Below, one piece after another: positions 8,875-19,590 of a DNA stretch of 64,000 bases (the stretch's first letter is position 1; every line of letters begins with the position of its first letter). The stretch lies in assembly GCA_037954235.1 (NCBI GenBank), contig JBBMOA010000001.1, positions 31,149,574 through 31,213,573 on the forward strand, read 5' to 3'. A program made the position numbers and the translations under genes. Under the pieces are notes generated by a model, which saw only the letters and a program-made list of their open reading frames with translations, was not told the DNA's origin and searched no databases. This DNA comes from Aulostomus chinensis (Eukaryota; Chordata; Actinopteri; Syngnathiformes; Aulostomidae).

Positions 8875-9460
8875 TGATCGTGTGAAAAAAGGAAAGAAAG
8901 AAAGAAAGGCCGACCACGGCGGCAACAACAACAACGGTGACCGCCTGTCCCGGCCAGTTGGCGGTCTCCTCTTGTGCTGGCCAGCCTGAGGAGACCGCGG
9001 AGGACGTAGCCTCGATGAGCTCCCAGTATCTCTCACACCTTCCAGCCCTAAATGAAGAGGGCAGGGTTTCTGCCACATTTAGTTGAGGGTCATGGTATCT
9101 GACAAGCCCTGAGCTCAGGACAATACATCCACGGCTCGTCTTCGCAGTAAGTGGAATGATACCAGAGAATTCATGCGTGGGAGGAGATCAACTTGGAAAA
9201 CCCCGACTCCAGGATGAGTCGCTGGCTTGTGGCTTTGAACACCGCTTTGTTTTACTTTGAGTCGCCCCACTAGCATAGCAGGGTGAAGGCACCGATTGCC
9301 TTTGCTTTGGATAGCAGTGGGGACAACCAGTGTGCCAGATGTAGTGTTTATGGCACTGCATTTTGTGTCGCCACCCAAAATGTTGCAGTTCCTGCCCACA
9401 GCCGCGGCCGGGATTGGCTGTACCGGGGGTGCTGGCTCTCACGTCGGGTGGCTGACAGGC

Positions 9461-9649
9461 ATCGCTTCTCGGCCTTTTGGCTAAGATCAAGTGTAGTATC
9501 TGTTCTTATCAGTTTAATATCTGGTACGTTCCCTATGCGGGAACCATATATTAAATTGCTTTTTGGAACAGGGAGATGGAACGGGAGCTTGCTCCGTCCT
9601 TTCCACGCATCAACCTGGTATTGCAGTGTTTCCAGGAGTGGTGCAATGC
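9461..9649 (+). ncRNA. RNU2: U2 snRNA copy 7, class B2
   Basis: Intact Sm site, GUAGUA and paired stem IIb, with the UAUGC loop. Forms the second half of an A/B two-unit block with copy 6. Confidence 0.94.
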
Positions 9650-10193
9650 CCCGCATTTCTCGTCGGAAATAAAACAAGCCTCCGCCAGGCACTCGCTCAC
9701 CTGCTCCACCCAAAGCCGGACCAGGGTTCTCCTCCTGCACTGCAGCTTTTCCTCAGCCTGCGGCCGCAATGGCCTTCCAGGAACAGTGCGGGCCCCTCCC
9801 CTTTTGTCAGGCGCAAATCCCGTGCTCTTCAGGCCAACTCTCGAGTGCTGCACATGAGGCCGGGGCTGGATTTCCGCCCGCGCTGCCGCTGGGCGTCAAG
9901 TTGTGGCTCCGTTTGCACTCCAGATAAGGATGGAGGTCCGCTGACGGCACTGCTCTCTGAGCCTTTCCCAAAAGGCTTTGGAATGCACTCTGAAAGACCT
10001 GAACCTTCAATGTGCCTGAGCTTCCCGGGCTTGGGATATCCGACATCCGGCATCGTTGTGAGAAACAAAGGGGGCTGCGCACGCGGCAGATTGGCACAAG
10101 GTAGGAAAGATCAGGCGCTGTGTCGGCCTCCCTGCCTGTCAGTCAGAAGGCTGTGTCCCTGGAGCTGATGTCTGTTCCTAAGCTCAGCGAGTC

Positions 10194-10357
10194 ATACTTA
10201 CCTGGCAGGGGAGATACCATGATCAGCAAGGTGGTTCTCCCCGGGTGAGGCTCAGCCATTGCACTGGGGCTGTGCTGACCCTGGTGAATTCCCCAAATGT
10301 GGGAATCTCAACTGCATAATTTCTGACAGTGGGGGACTGCGTCCGCGCTCTCCCCTG
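10194..10357 (+). ncRNA. RNU1: U1 snRNA copy 7
   Basis: A 164-base gene identical by eye to the other U1 copies. It is the last of the three consecutive units carrying GCTGATG upstream. Confidence 0.95.
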
Positions 10358-10943
10358 TGATCGTGTGAAAAAAGGAAAGAAAGAAAGAAAGGCCGACCAC
10401 GGCGGCAACAACAACAACGGTGACCGCCTGTCCCGGCCAGTTGGCGGTCTCCTCTTGTGCTGGCCAGCCTGAGGAGACCGCGGAGGACGTAGCCTCGATG
10501 AGCTCCCAGTATCTCTCACACCTTCCAGCCCTAAATGAAGAGGGCAGGGTTTCTGCCACATTTAGTTGAGGGTCATGGTATCTGACAAGCCCTGAGCTCA
10601 GGACAATACATCCACGGCTCGTCTTCGCAGTAAGTGGAATGATACCAGAGAATTCATGCGTGGGAGGAGATCAACTTGGAAAACCCCGACTCCAGGATGA
10701 GTCGCTGGCTTGTGGCTTTGAACACCGCTTTGTTTTACTTTGAGTCGCCCCACTAGCATAGCAGGGTGAAGGCACCGATTGCCTTTGCTTTGGATAGCAG
10801 TGGGGACAACCAGTGTGCCAGATGTAGTGTTTATGGCACTGCATTTTGTGTCGCCACCCAAAATGTTGCAGTTCCTGCCCACAGCCGCGGCCGGGATTGG
10901 CTGTACCGGGGGTGCTGGCTCTCACGTCGGGTGGTTGACAGGC

Positions 10944-11131
10944 ATCGCTTCTCGGCCTTTTGGCTAAGATCAAGTGTAGTATCTGTTCTTATCAGTTTAA
11001 TATCTGGTACGTTCCCTATCCGCGAACCATATATTAAATTGCCCATGGAACAGGGAGATGGAACGGGAGCTTGCTCCGTCCTTTCCACGCATCAACCTGG
11101 TATTGCAGTGTTTCCAGGAGTGGTGCAATGC
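10944..11131 (+). ncRNA. RNU2: U2 snRNA copy 8, class A (probable pseudogene)
   Basis: Class A: Sm site replaced by GCCCATGG and stem IIb disrupted. The spacer matches copies 6 and 10. It begins the second A/B block. Confidence 0.9.
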
Positions 11132-11675
11132 CCCGCATTTCTCGTCGGAAATAAAACAAGCCTCCGCCAGGCACTCGCTCACCTGCTCCACCCAAAGCCG
11201 GACCAGGGTTCTCCTCCTGCACTGCAGCTTTTCCTCAGCCTGCGGCCGCAATGGCCTTCCAGGAACAGTGCGGGTCCCTCCCCTTTTGTCAGGAGCAAAT
11301 CCCGTGCTCTTCAGGCCAACTCTCGAGTGCTGCACATGAGGCCGGGGCTGGATTTCCGCCCGCGCTGCCGCTGGGCGTCAAGTTGTGGCTCCGTTTGCAC
11401 TCCAGATAAGGATGGAGGTCCACTGACGGCACTGCTCTCGGAGCCTTTCCCAAAAGACTTTGGAATGCACTCTGAAAGACCTGAACCTTCAATGTGCCTG
11501 AGCTTCCCGGGCTTGGGATATCCGACATCCGGCATCGTTGTGAGAAACAAAGGGGGCTGCGCACGCGGCAGATTGGCACAAGGTAGGAAAGATCAGGCGC
11601 TGTGTCGGCCTCCCTGCCTGTCAGTCAGAAGGCTGTGTCCCTGGAGCTCATGTCTGTTCCTAAGCTCAGCGAGTC

Positions 11676-11839
11676 ATACTTACCTGGCAGGGGAGATACC
11701 ATGATCAGCAAGGTGGTTCTCCCCGGGTGAGGCTCAGCCATTGCACTGGGGCTGTGCTGACCCTGGTGAATTCCCCAAATGTGGGAATCTCAACTGCATA
11801 ATTTCTGACAGTGGGGGACTGCGTCCGCGCTCTCCCCTG
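11676..11839 (+). ncRNA. RNU1: U1 snRNA copy 8
   Basis: A 164-base gene identical by eye to the other U1 copies, with the common GCTCATG upstream. Confidence 0.95.
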
Positions 11840-12425
11840 TGATCGTGTGAAAAAAGGAAAGAAAGAAAGAAAGGCCGACCACGGCGGCAACAACAACAAC
11901 GGTGACCGCCTGTCCCGGCCAGTTGGCGGTCTCCTCTTGTGCTGGCCAGCCTGAGGAGACCGCGGAGGACGTAGCCTCGATGAGCTCCCAGTATCTCTCA
12001 CACCTTCCAGCCCTAAATGAAGAGGGCAGGGTTTCTGCCACATTTAGTTGAGGGTCATGGTATCTGACAAGCCCTGAGCTCAGGACAATACATCCACGGC
12101 TCGTCTTCGCAGTAAGTGGAATGATACCAGAGAATTCATGCGTGGGAGGAGATCAACTTGGAAAACCCCGACTCCAGGATGAGTCGCTGGCTTGTGGCTT
12201 TGAACACCGCTTTGTTTTACTTTGAGTCGCCCCACTAGCATAGCAGGGTGAAGGCACCGATTGCCTTTGCTTTGGATAGCAGTGGGGACAACCAGTGTGC
12301 CAGATGTAGTGTTTATGGCACTGCATTTTGTGTCGCCACCCAAAATGTTGCAGTTCCTGCCCACAGCCGCGGCCGGGATTGGCTGTACCGGGGGTGCTGG
12401 CTCTCACGTCGGGTGGCTGACAGGC

Positions 12426-12614
12426 ATCGCTTCTCGGCCTTTTGGCTAAGATCAAGTGTCGTATCTGTTCTTATCAGTTTAATATCTGGTACGTTCCCTA
12501 TGCGGGAACCATATATTAAATTGCTTTTTGGAACAGGGAGATGGAACGGGAGCTTGCTCCGTCCTTTCCACGCATCAACCTGGTATTGCAGTGTTTCCAG
12601 GAGTGGTGCAATGC
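12426..12614 (+). ncRNA. RNU2: U2 snRNA copy 9, class B2 with a branch-site recognition mutation
   Basis: The Sm site and stem IIb are intact with the UAUGC loop, but the branch-site recognition word reads GUCGUA instead of GUAGUA. The change is A to C at base 12460, RNA position 35. In the established pairing, A35 opposes the conserved U two bases before the branch adenosine, so this copy should pair less well with normal branch sites. The spacer has a private change, CCTCCACCAGG instead of CCTCCGCCAGG. It could be a neutral mutation, a drifting pseudogene or a sequencing error. Confidence 0.92.
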
Positions 12615-13158
12615 CCCGCATTTCTCGTCGGAAATAAAACAAGCCTCCACCAGGCACTCGCTCACCTGCTCCACCCAAAGCCGGACCAGGGTTCTCCTCC
12701 TGCACTGCAGCTTTTCCTCAGCCTGCGGCCGCAATGGCCTTCCAGGAACAGTGCGGGCCCCTCCCCTTTTGTCAGGCGCAAATCCCGTGCTCTTCAGGCC
12801 AACTCTCGAGTGCTGCACATGAGGCCGGGGCTGGATTTCCGCCCGCGCTGCCGCTGGGCGTCAAGTTGTGGCTCCGTTTGCACTCCAGATAAGGATGGAG
12901 GTCCGCTGACGGCACTGCTCTCTGAGCCTTTCCCAAAAGGCTTTGGAATGCACTCTGAAAGACCTGAACCTTCAATGTGCCTGAGCTTCCCGGGCTTGGG
13001 ATATCCGACATCCGGCATCGTTGTGAGAAACAAAGGGGGCTGCGCACGCGGCAGATTGGCACAAGGTAGGAAAGATCAGGCGCTGTGTCGGCCTCCCTGC
13101 CTGTCAGTCAGAAGGCTGTGTCCCTGGAGCTCATGTCTGTTCCTAAGCTCAGCGAGTC

Positions 13159-13322
13159 ATACTTACCTGGCAGGGGAGATACCATGATCAGCAAGGTGGT
13201 TCTCCCCGGGTGAGGCTCAGCCATTGCACTGGGGCTGTGCTGACCCTGGTGAATTCCCCAAATGTGGGAATCTCAACTGCATAATTTCTGACAGTGGGGG
13301 ACTGCGTCCGCGCTCTCCCCTG
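13159..13322 (+). ncRNA. RNU1: U1 snRNA copy 9
   Basis: A 164-base gene identical by eye to the other U1 copies. The following spacer has a private C-to-T change (GTAGCCTTGATG, near 13461). Confidence 0.95.
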
Positions 13323-13908
13323 TGATCGTGTGAAAAAAGGAAAGAAAGAAAGAAAGGCCGACCACGGCGGCAACAACAACAACGGTGACCGCCTGTCCCG
13401 GCCAGTTGGCGGTCTCCTCTTGTGCTGGCCAGCCTGAGGAGACCGCGGAGGACGTAGCCTTGATGAGCTCCCAGTATCTCTCACACCTTCCAGCCCTAAA
13501 TGAAGAGGGCAGGGTTTCTGCCACATTTAGTTGAGGGTCATGGTATCTGACAAGCCCTGAGCTCAGGACAATACATCCACGGCTCGTCTTCGCAGTAAGT
13601 GGAATGATACCAGAGAATTCATGCGTGGGAGGAGATCAACTTGGAAAACCCCGACTCCAGGATGAGTCGCTGGCTTGTGGCTTTGAACACCGCTTTGTTT
13701 TACTTTGAGTCGCCCCACTAGCATAGCAGGGTGAAGGCACCGATTGCCTTTGCTTTGGATAGCAGTGGGGACAACCAGTGTGCCAGATGTAGTGTTTATG
13801 GCACTGCATTTTGTGTCGCCACCCAAAATGTTGCAGTTCCTGCCCACAGCCGCGGCCGGGATTGGCTGTACCGGGGGTGCTGGCTCTCACGTCGGGTGGT
13901 TGACAGGC

Positions 13909-14096
13909 ATCGCTTCTCGGCCTTTTGGCTAAGATCAAGTGTAGTATCTGTTCTTATCAGTTTAATATCTGGTACGTTCCCTATCCGCGAACCATATATT
14001 AAATTGCCCATGGAACAGGGAGATGGAACGGGAGCTTGCTCCGTCCTTTCCACGCATCAACCTGGTATTGCAGTGTTTCCAGGAGTGGTGCAATGC
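13909..14096 (+). ncRNA. RNU2: U2 snRNA copy 10, class A (probable pseudogene)
   Basis: Class A: no Sm site and a broken stem IIb. The spacer matches copies 6 and 8. It begins the third A/B block, paired with copy 11. Confidence 0.9.
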
Positions 14097-14640
14097 CCCG
14101 CATTTCTCGTCGGAAATAAAACAAGCCTCCGCCAGGCACTCGCTCACCTGCTCCACCCAAAGCCGGACCAGGGTTCTCCTCCTGCACTGCAGCTTTTCCT
14201 CAGCCTGCGGCCGCAATGGCCTTCCAGGAACAGTGCGGGTCCCTCCCCTTTTGTCAGGAGCAAATCCCGTGCTCTTCAGGCCAACTCTCGAGTGCTGCAC
14301 ATGAGGCCGGGGCTGGATTTCCGCCCGCGCTGCCGCTGGGCGTCAAGTTGTGGCTCCGTTTGCACTCCAGATAAGGATGGAGGTCCACTGACGGCACTGC
14401 TCTCGGAGCCTTTCCCAAAAGACTTTGGAATGCACTCTGAAAGACCTGAACCTTCAATGTGCCTGAGCTTCCCGGGCTTGGGATATCCGACATCCGGCAT
14501 CGTTGTGAGAAACAAAGGGGGCTGCGCACGCGGCAGATTGGCACAAGGTAGGAAAGATCAGGCGCTGTGTCGGCCTCCCTGCCTGTCAGTCAGAAGGCTG
14601 TGTCCCTGGAGCTCATGTCTGTTCCTAAGCTCAGCGAGTC

Positions 14641-14804
14641 ATACTTACCTGGCAGGGGAGATACCATGATCAGCAAGGTGGTTCTCCCCGGGTGAGGCTC
14701 AGCCATTGCACTGGGGCTGTGCTGACCCTGGTGAATTCCCCAAATGTGGGAATCTCAACTGCATAATTTCTGACAGTGGGGGACTGCGTCCGCGCTCTCC
14801 CCTG
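14641..14804 (+). ncRNA. RNU1: U1 snRNA copy 10
   Basis: A 164-base gene identical by eye to the other U1 copies, with standard flanks. Confidence 0.95.
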
Positions 14805-15390
14805 TGATCGTGTGAAAAAAGGAAAGAAAGAAAGAAAGGCCGACCACGGCGGCAACAACAACAACGGTGACCGCCTGTCCCGGCCAGTTGGCGGTCTCCT
14901 CTTGTGCTGGCCAGCCTGAGGAGACCGCGGAGGACGTAGCCTCGATGAGCTCCCAGTATCTCTCACACCTTCCAGCCCTAAATGAAGAGGGCAGGGTTTC
15001 TGCCACATTTAGTTGAGGGTCATGGTATCTGACAAGCCCTGAGCTCAGGACAATACATCCACGGCTCGTCTTCGCAGTAAGTGGAATGATACCAGAGAAT
15101 TCATGCGTGGGAGGAGATCAACTTGGAAAACCCCGACTCCAGGATGAGTCGCTGGCTTGTGGCTTTGAACACCGCTTTGTTTTACTTTGAGTCGCCCCAC
15201 TAGCATAGCAGGGTGAAGGCACCGATTGCCTTTGCTTTGGATAGCAGTGGGGACAACCAGTGTGCCAGATGTAGTGTTTATGGCACTGCATTTTGTGTCG
15301 CCACCCAAAATGTTGCAGTTCCTGCCCACAGCCGCGGCCGGGATTGGCTGTACCGGGGGTGCTGGCTCTCACGTCGGGTGGCTGACAGGC

Positions 15391-15579
15391 ATCGCTTCTC
15401 GGCCTTTTGGCTAAGATCAAGTGTAGTATCTGTTCTTATCAGTTTAATATCTGGTACGTTCCCTATGCGGGAACCATATATTAAATTGCTTTTTGGAACA
15501 GGGAGATGGAACGGGAGCTTGCTCCGTCCTTTCCACGCATCAACCTGGTATTGCAGTGTTTCCAGGAGTGGTGCAATGC
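15391..15579 (+). ncRNA. RNU2: U2 snRNA copy 11, class B2
   Basis: Intact Sm site, GUAGUA and stem IIb, with the UAUGC loop. The spacer has private changes (CACATCAGG near 15786 and GTTGCGG near 15834) and CTCGGAGCC rather than CTCTGAGCC, so it belongs with copies 12 and 13 on that marker. Confidence 0.94.
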
Positions 15580-16123
15580 CCCGCATTTCTCGTCGGAAAT
15601 AAAACAAGCCTCCGCCAGGCACTCGCTCACCTGCTCCACCCAAAGCCGGACCAGGGTTCTCCTCCTGCACTGCAGCTTTTCCTCAGCCTGCGGCCGCAAT
15701 GGCCTTCCAGGAACAGTGCGGGCCCCTCCCCTTTTGTCAGGCGCAAATCCCGTGCTCTTCAGGCCAACTCTCGAGTGCTGCACATCAGGCCGGGGCTGGA
15801 TTTCCGCCCGCGCTGCCGCTGGGCGTCAAGTTGCGGCTCCGTTTGCACTCCAGATAAGGATGGAGGTCCGCTGACGGCACTGCTCTCGGAGCCTTTCCCA
15901 AAAGGCTTTGGAATGCACTCTGAAAGACCTGAACCTTCAATGTGCCTGAGCTTCCCGGGCTTGGGATATCCGACATCCGGCATCGTTGTGAGAAACAAAG
16001 GGGGCTGCGCACGCGGCAGATTGGCACAAGGTAGGAAAGATCAGGCGCTGTGTCGGCCTCCCTGCCTGTCAGTCAGAAGGCTGTGTCCCTGGAGCTCATG
16101 TCTGTTCCTAAGCTCAGCGAGTC

Positions 16124-16287
16124 ATACTTACCTGGCAGGGGAGATACCATGATCAGCAAGGTGGTTCTCCCCGGGTGAGGCTCAGCCATTGCACTGGGGC
16201 TGTGCTGACCCTGGTGAATTCCCCAAATGTGGGAATCTCAACTGCATAATTTCTGACAGTGGGGGACTGCGTCCGCGCTCTCCCCTG
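16124..16287 (+). ncRNA. RNU1: U1 snRNA copy 11
   Basis: A 164-base gene identical by eye to the other U1 copies, with standard flanks. Confidence 0.95.
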
Positions 16288-16873
16288 TGATCGTGTGAAA
16301 AAAGGAAAGAAAGAAAGAAAGGCCGACCACGGCGGCAACAACAACAACGGTGACCGCCTGTCCCGGCCAGTTGGCGGTCTCCTCTTGTGCTGGCCAGCCT
16401 GAGGAGACCGCGGAGGACGTAGCCTCGATGAGCTCCCAGTATCTCTCACACCTTCCAGCCCTAAATGAAGAGGGCAGGGTTTCTGCCACATTTAGTTGAG
16501 GGTCATGGTATCTGACAAGCCCTGAGCTCAGGACAATACATCCACGGCTCGTCTTCGCAGTAAGTGGAATGATACCAGAGAATTCATGCGTGGGAGGAGA
16601 TCAACTTGGAAAACCCCGACTCCAGGATGAGTCGCTGGCTTGTGGCTTTGAACACCGCTTTGTTTTACTTTGAGTCGCCCCACTAGCATAGCAGGGTGAA
16701 GGCACCGATTGCCTTTGCTTTGGATAGCAGTGGGGACAACCAGTGTGCCAGATGTAGTGTTTATGGCACTGCATTTTGTGTCGCCACCCAAAATGTTGCA
16801 GTTCCTGCCCACAGCCGCGGCCGGGATTGGCTGTACCGGGGGTGCTGGCTCTCACGTCGGGTGGCTGACAGGC

Positions 16874-17062
16874 ATCGCTTCTCGGCCTTTTGGCTAAGAT
16901 CAAGTGTAGTATCTGTTCTTATCAGTTTAATATCTGGTACGTTCCCTATGCGGGAACCATATATTAAATTGCTTTTTGGAACAGGGAGATGGAATGGGAG
17001 CTTGCTCCGTCCTTTCCACGCATCAACCTGGTATTGCAGTGTTTCCAGGAGTGGTGCAATGC
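16874..17062 (+). ncRNA. RNU2: U2 snRNA copy 12, class B2
   Basis: Intact Sm site, GUAGUA and stem IIb, with the UAUGC loop. It has a private C-to-T change at 16995 (RNA position 122) in stem-loop III, giving GGAATGGGAG, closer to the human GGAAUAGGAG. The spacer mixes markers: CAGGAGC as in class A, but C, G and G at the others. Confidence 0.94.
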
Positions 17063-17606
17063 CCCGCATTTCTCGTCGGAAATAAAACAAGCCTCCGCCA
17101 GGCACTCGCTCACCTGCTCCACCCAAAGCCGGACCAGGGTTCTCCTCCTGCACTGCAGCTTTTCCTCAGCCTGCGGCCGCAATGGCCTTCCAGGAACAGT
17201 GCGGGCCCCTCCCCTTTTGTCAGGAGCAAATCCCGTGCTCTTCAGGCCAACTCTCGAGTGCTGCACATGAGGCCGGGGCTGGATTTCCGCCCGCGCTGCC
17301 GCTGGGCGTCAAGTTGTGGCTCCGTTTGCACTCCAGATAAGGATGGAGGTCCGCTGACGGCACTGCTCTCGGAGCCTTTCCCAAAAGGCTTTGGAATGCA
17401 CTCTGAAAGACCTGAACCTTCAATGTGCCTGAGCTTCCCGGGCTTGGGATATCCGACATCCGGCATCGTTGTGAGAAACAAAGGGGGCTGCGCACGCGGC
17501 AGATTGGCACAAGGTAGGAAAGATCAGGCGCTGTGTCGGCCTCCCTGCCTGTCAGTCAGAAGGCTGTGTCCCTGGAGCTCATGTCTGTTCCTAAGCTCAG
17601 CGAGTC

Positions 17607-17770
17607 ATACTTACCTGGCAGGGGAGATACCATGATCAGCAAGGTGGTTCTCCCCGGGTGAGGCTCAGCCATTGCACTGGGGCTGTGCTGACCCTGGTGA
17701 ATTCCCCAAATGTGGGAATCTCAACTGCATAATTTCTGACAGCGGGGGACTGCGTCCGCGCTCTCCCCTG
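17607..17770 (+). ncRNA. RNU1: U1 snRNA copy 12 (one private substitution)
   Basis: A 164-base gene that differs from the others at 17743, where AGTGGGGG becomes AGCGGGGG just after the Sm region and before stem IV. It is the only U1 sequence difference I noticed among the 13 copies. Confidence 0.94.
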
Positions 17771-18356
17771 TGATCGTGTGAAAAAAGGAAAGAAAGAAAG
17801 AAAGGCCGACCACGGCGGCAACAACAACAACGGTGACCGCCTGTCCCGGCCAGTTGGCGGTCTCCTCTTGTGCTGGCCAGCCTGAGGAGACCGCGGAGGA
17901 CGTAGCCTCGATGAGCTCCCAGTATCTCTCACACCTTCCAGCCCTAAATGAAGAGGGCAGGGTTTCTGCCACATTTAGTTGAGGGTCATGGTATCTGACA
18001 AGCCCTGAGCTCAGGACAATACATCCACGGCTCGTCTTCGCAGTAAGTGGAATGATACCAGAGAATTCATGCGTGGGAGGAGATCAACTTGGAAAACCCC
18101 GACTCCAGGATGAGTCGCTGGCTTGTGGCTTTGAACACCGCTTTGTTTTACTTTGAGTCGCCCCACTAGCATAGCAGGGTGAAGGCACCGATTGCCTTTG
18201 CTTTGGATAGCAGTGGGGACAACCAGTGTGCCAGATGTAGTGTTTATGGCACTGCATTTTGTGTCGCCACCCAAAATGTTGCAGTTCCTGCCCACAGCCG
18301 CGGCCGGGATTGGCTGTACCGGGGGTGCTGGCTCTCACGTCGGGTGGCTGACAGGC

Positions 18357-18545
18357 ATCGCTTCTCGGCCTTTTGGCTAAGATCAAGTGTAGTATCTGTT
18401 CTTATCAGTTTAATATCTGGTACGTTCCCTATCCGGGAACCATATATTAAATTGCTTTTTGGAACAGGGAGATGGAACGGGAGCTTGCTCCGTCCTTTCC
18501 ACGCATCAACCTGGTATTGCAGTGTTTCCAGGAGTGGTGCAATGC
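18357..18545 (+). ncRNA. RNU2: U2 snRNA copy 13, class B1 (closest to canonical)
   Basis: Like copy 2, it has the canonical UAUCC loop on a paired stem IIb, GUAGUA and a CTTTTTGG Sm site, making it one of the two best candidates for a fully functional U2 here. The spacer has a private change (GGATTTTCCTCC instead of GGGTTCTCCTCC). It is the last complete unit before the satellite. Confidence 0.95.
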
Positions 18546-19089
18546 CCCGCATTTCTCGTCGGAAATAAAACAAGCCTCCGCCAGGCACTCGCTCACCTGC
18601 TCCACCCAAAGCCGGACCAGGATTTTCCTCCTGCACTGCAGCTTTTCCTCAGCCTGCGGCCGCAATGGCCTTCCAGGAACAGTGCGGGCCCCTCCCCTTT
18701 TGTCAGGCGCAAATCCCGTGCTCTTCAGGCCAACTCTCGAGTGCTGCACATGAGGCCGGGGCTGGATTTCCGCCCGCGCTGCCGCTGGGCGTCAAGTTGT
18801 GGCTCCGTTTGCACTCCAGATAAGGATGGAGGTCCGCTGACGGCACTGCTCTCGGAGCCTTTCCCAAAAGGCTTTGGAATGCACTCTGAAAGACCTGAAC
18901 CTTCAATGTGCCTGAGCTTCCCGGGCTTGGGATATCCGACATCCGGCATCGTTGTGAGAAACAAAGGGGGCTGCGCACGCGGCAGATTGGCACAAGGTAG
19001 GAAAGATCAGGCGCTGTGTCGGCCTCCCTGCCTGTCAGTCAGAAGGCTGTGTCCCTGGAGCTCATGTCTGTTCCTAAGCTCAGCGAGTC

Positions 19090-19253
19090 ATACTTACCTG
19101 GCAGGGGAGATACCATGATCAGCAAGGTGGTTCTCCCCGGGTGAGGCTCAGCCATTGCACTGGGGCTGTGCTGACCCTGGTGAATTCCCCAAATGTGGGA
19201 ATCTCAACTGCATAATTTCTGACAGTGGGGGACTGCGTCCGCGCTCTCCCCTG
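19090..19253 (+). ncRNA. RNU1: U1 snRNA copy 13 (last copy)
   Basis: A 164-base gene identical by eye to the other U1 copies. The flank after it starts to accumulate changes, so it is the last gene of the array on this side. Confidence 0.95.
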
Positions 19254-19590
19254 TGATCGTGTGAAAAAAGGAAAGAAAGAAAGAAAGGCCGACCACGGTG
19301 GCAACAACAACAACGGTGACCGCCTTTCCTGGCCAGTTGGCGGTCTCCTCTTGTGCTGGCCAGCCTGAGGAGACCGCGGAGGACGTAGCCTCGATGAGCT
19401 CCCAGTATCTCTCACACCTTCCAGCCCTAAATGAAGAGGGCAGGGTTTCTGCCACATTTAGTTGAGGGTCATGGTATCTGACAAGCCCTGGGCTCAGGAC
19501 AATACATCCACGGCTCGTCTTCGCAGTAAGTGGAAGGATACCAGAGAGAATTCATGCGTGGGAGGAGATCAACTTGGAAAACCCTGACTC
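19254..19590 (+). repeat. Decayed partial terminal unit of the snRNA array
   Basis: This is the U1-to-U2 spacer of a fourteenth unit, cut off after about 337 bases where the satellite begins. It has more changes than any internal spacer: ACGGTGGC, CCTTTCCTGG, CCTGGGCTCAGG, GGAAGGATACC, an extra GA in CAGAGAGAATTC, and ACCCTGACTC. The hairpin at 19340-19377 is still perfect. Edge decay is expected because outer units are homogenised less by unequal exchange. Confidence 0.9.

Larger units (their letters stand above)
1..19590 (+). repeat. U2-U1 snRNA tandem array, about 13 units of 1482-1483 bp
   Basis: The same segment repeats head to tail, with U2 starts at 566, 2048, 3531, 5014, 6497, 7979, 9461, 10944, 12426, 13909, 15391, 16874 and 18357. 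The spacing is 1483 bp after a class B unit and 1482 bp after a class A unit, because class A is one base shorter at the U2 Sm region. Each unit reads U2, about 540 bp of spacer, U1, about 585 bp of spacer. Units differ at only a few sites, as expected under concerted evolution. The first bases lie in the purine-rich segment that follows U1 elsewhere, so the array continues upstream. Linked snRNA gene arrays are known in teleosts; the exact species is not evident. Confidence 0.96.
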
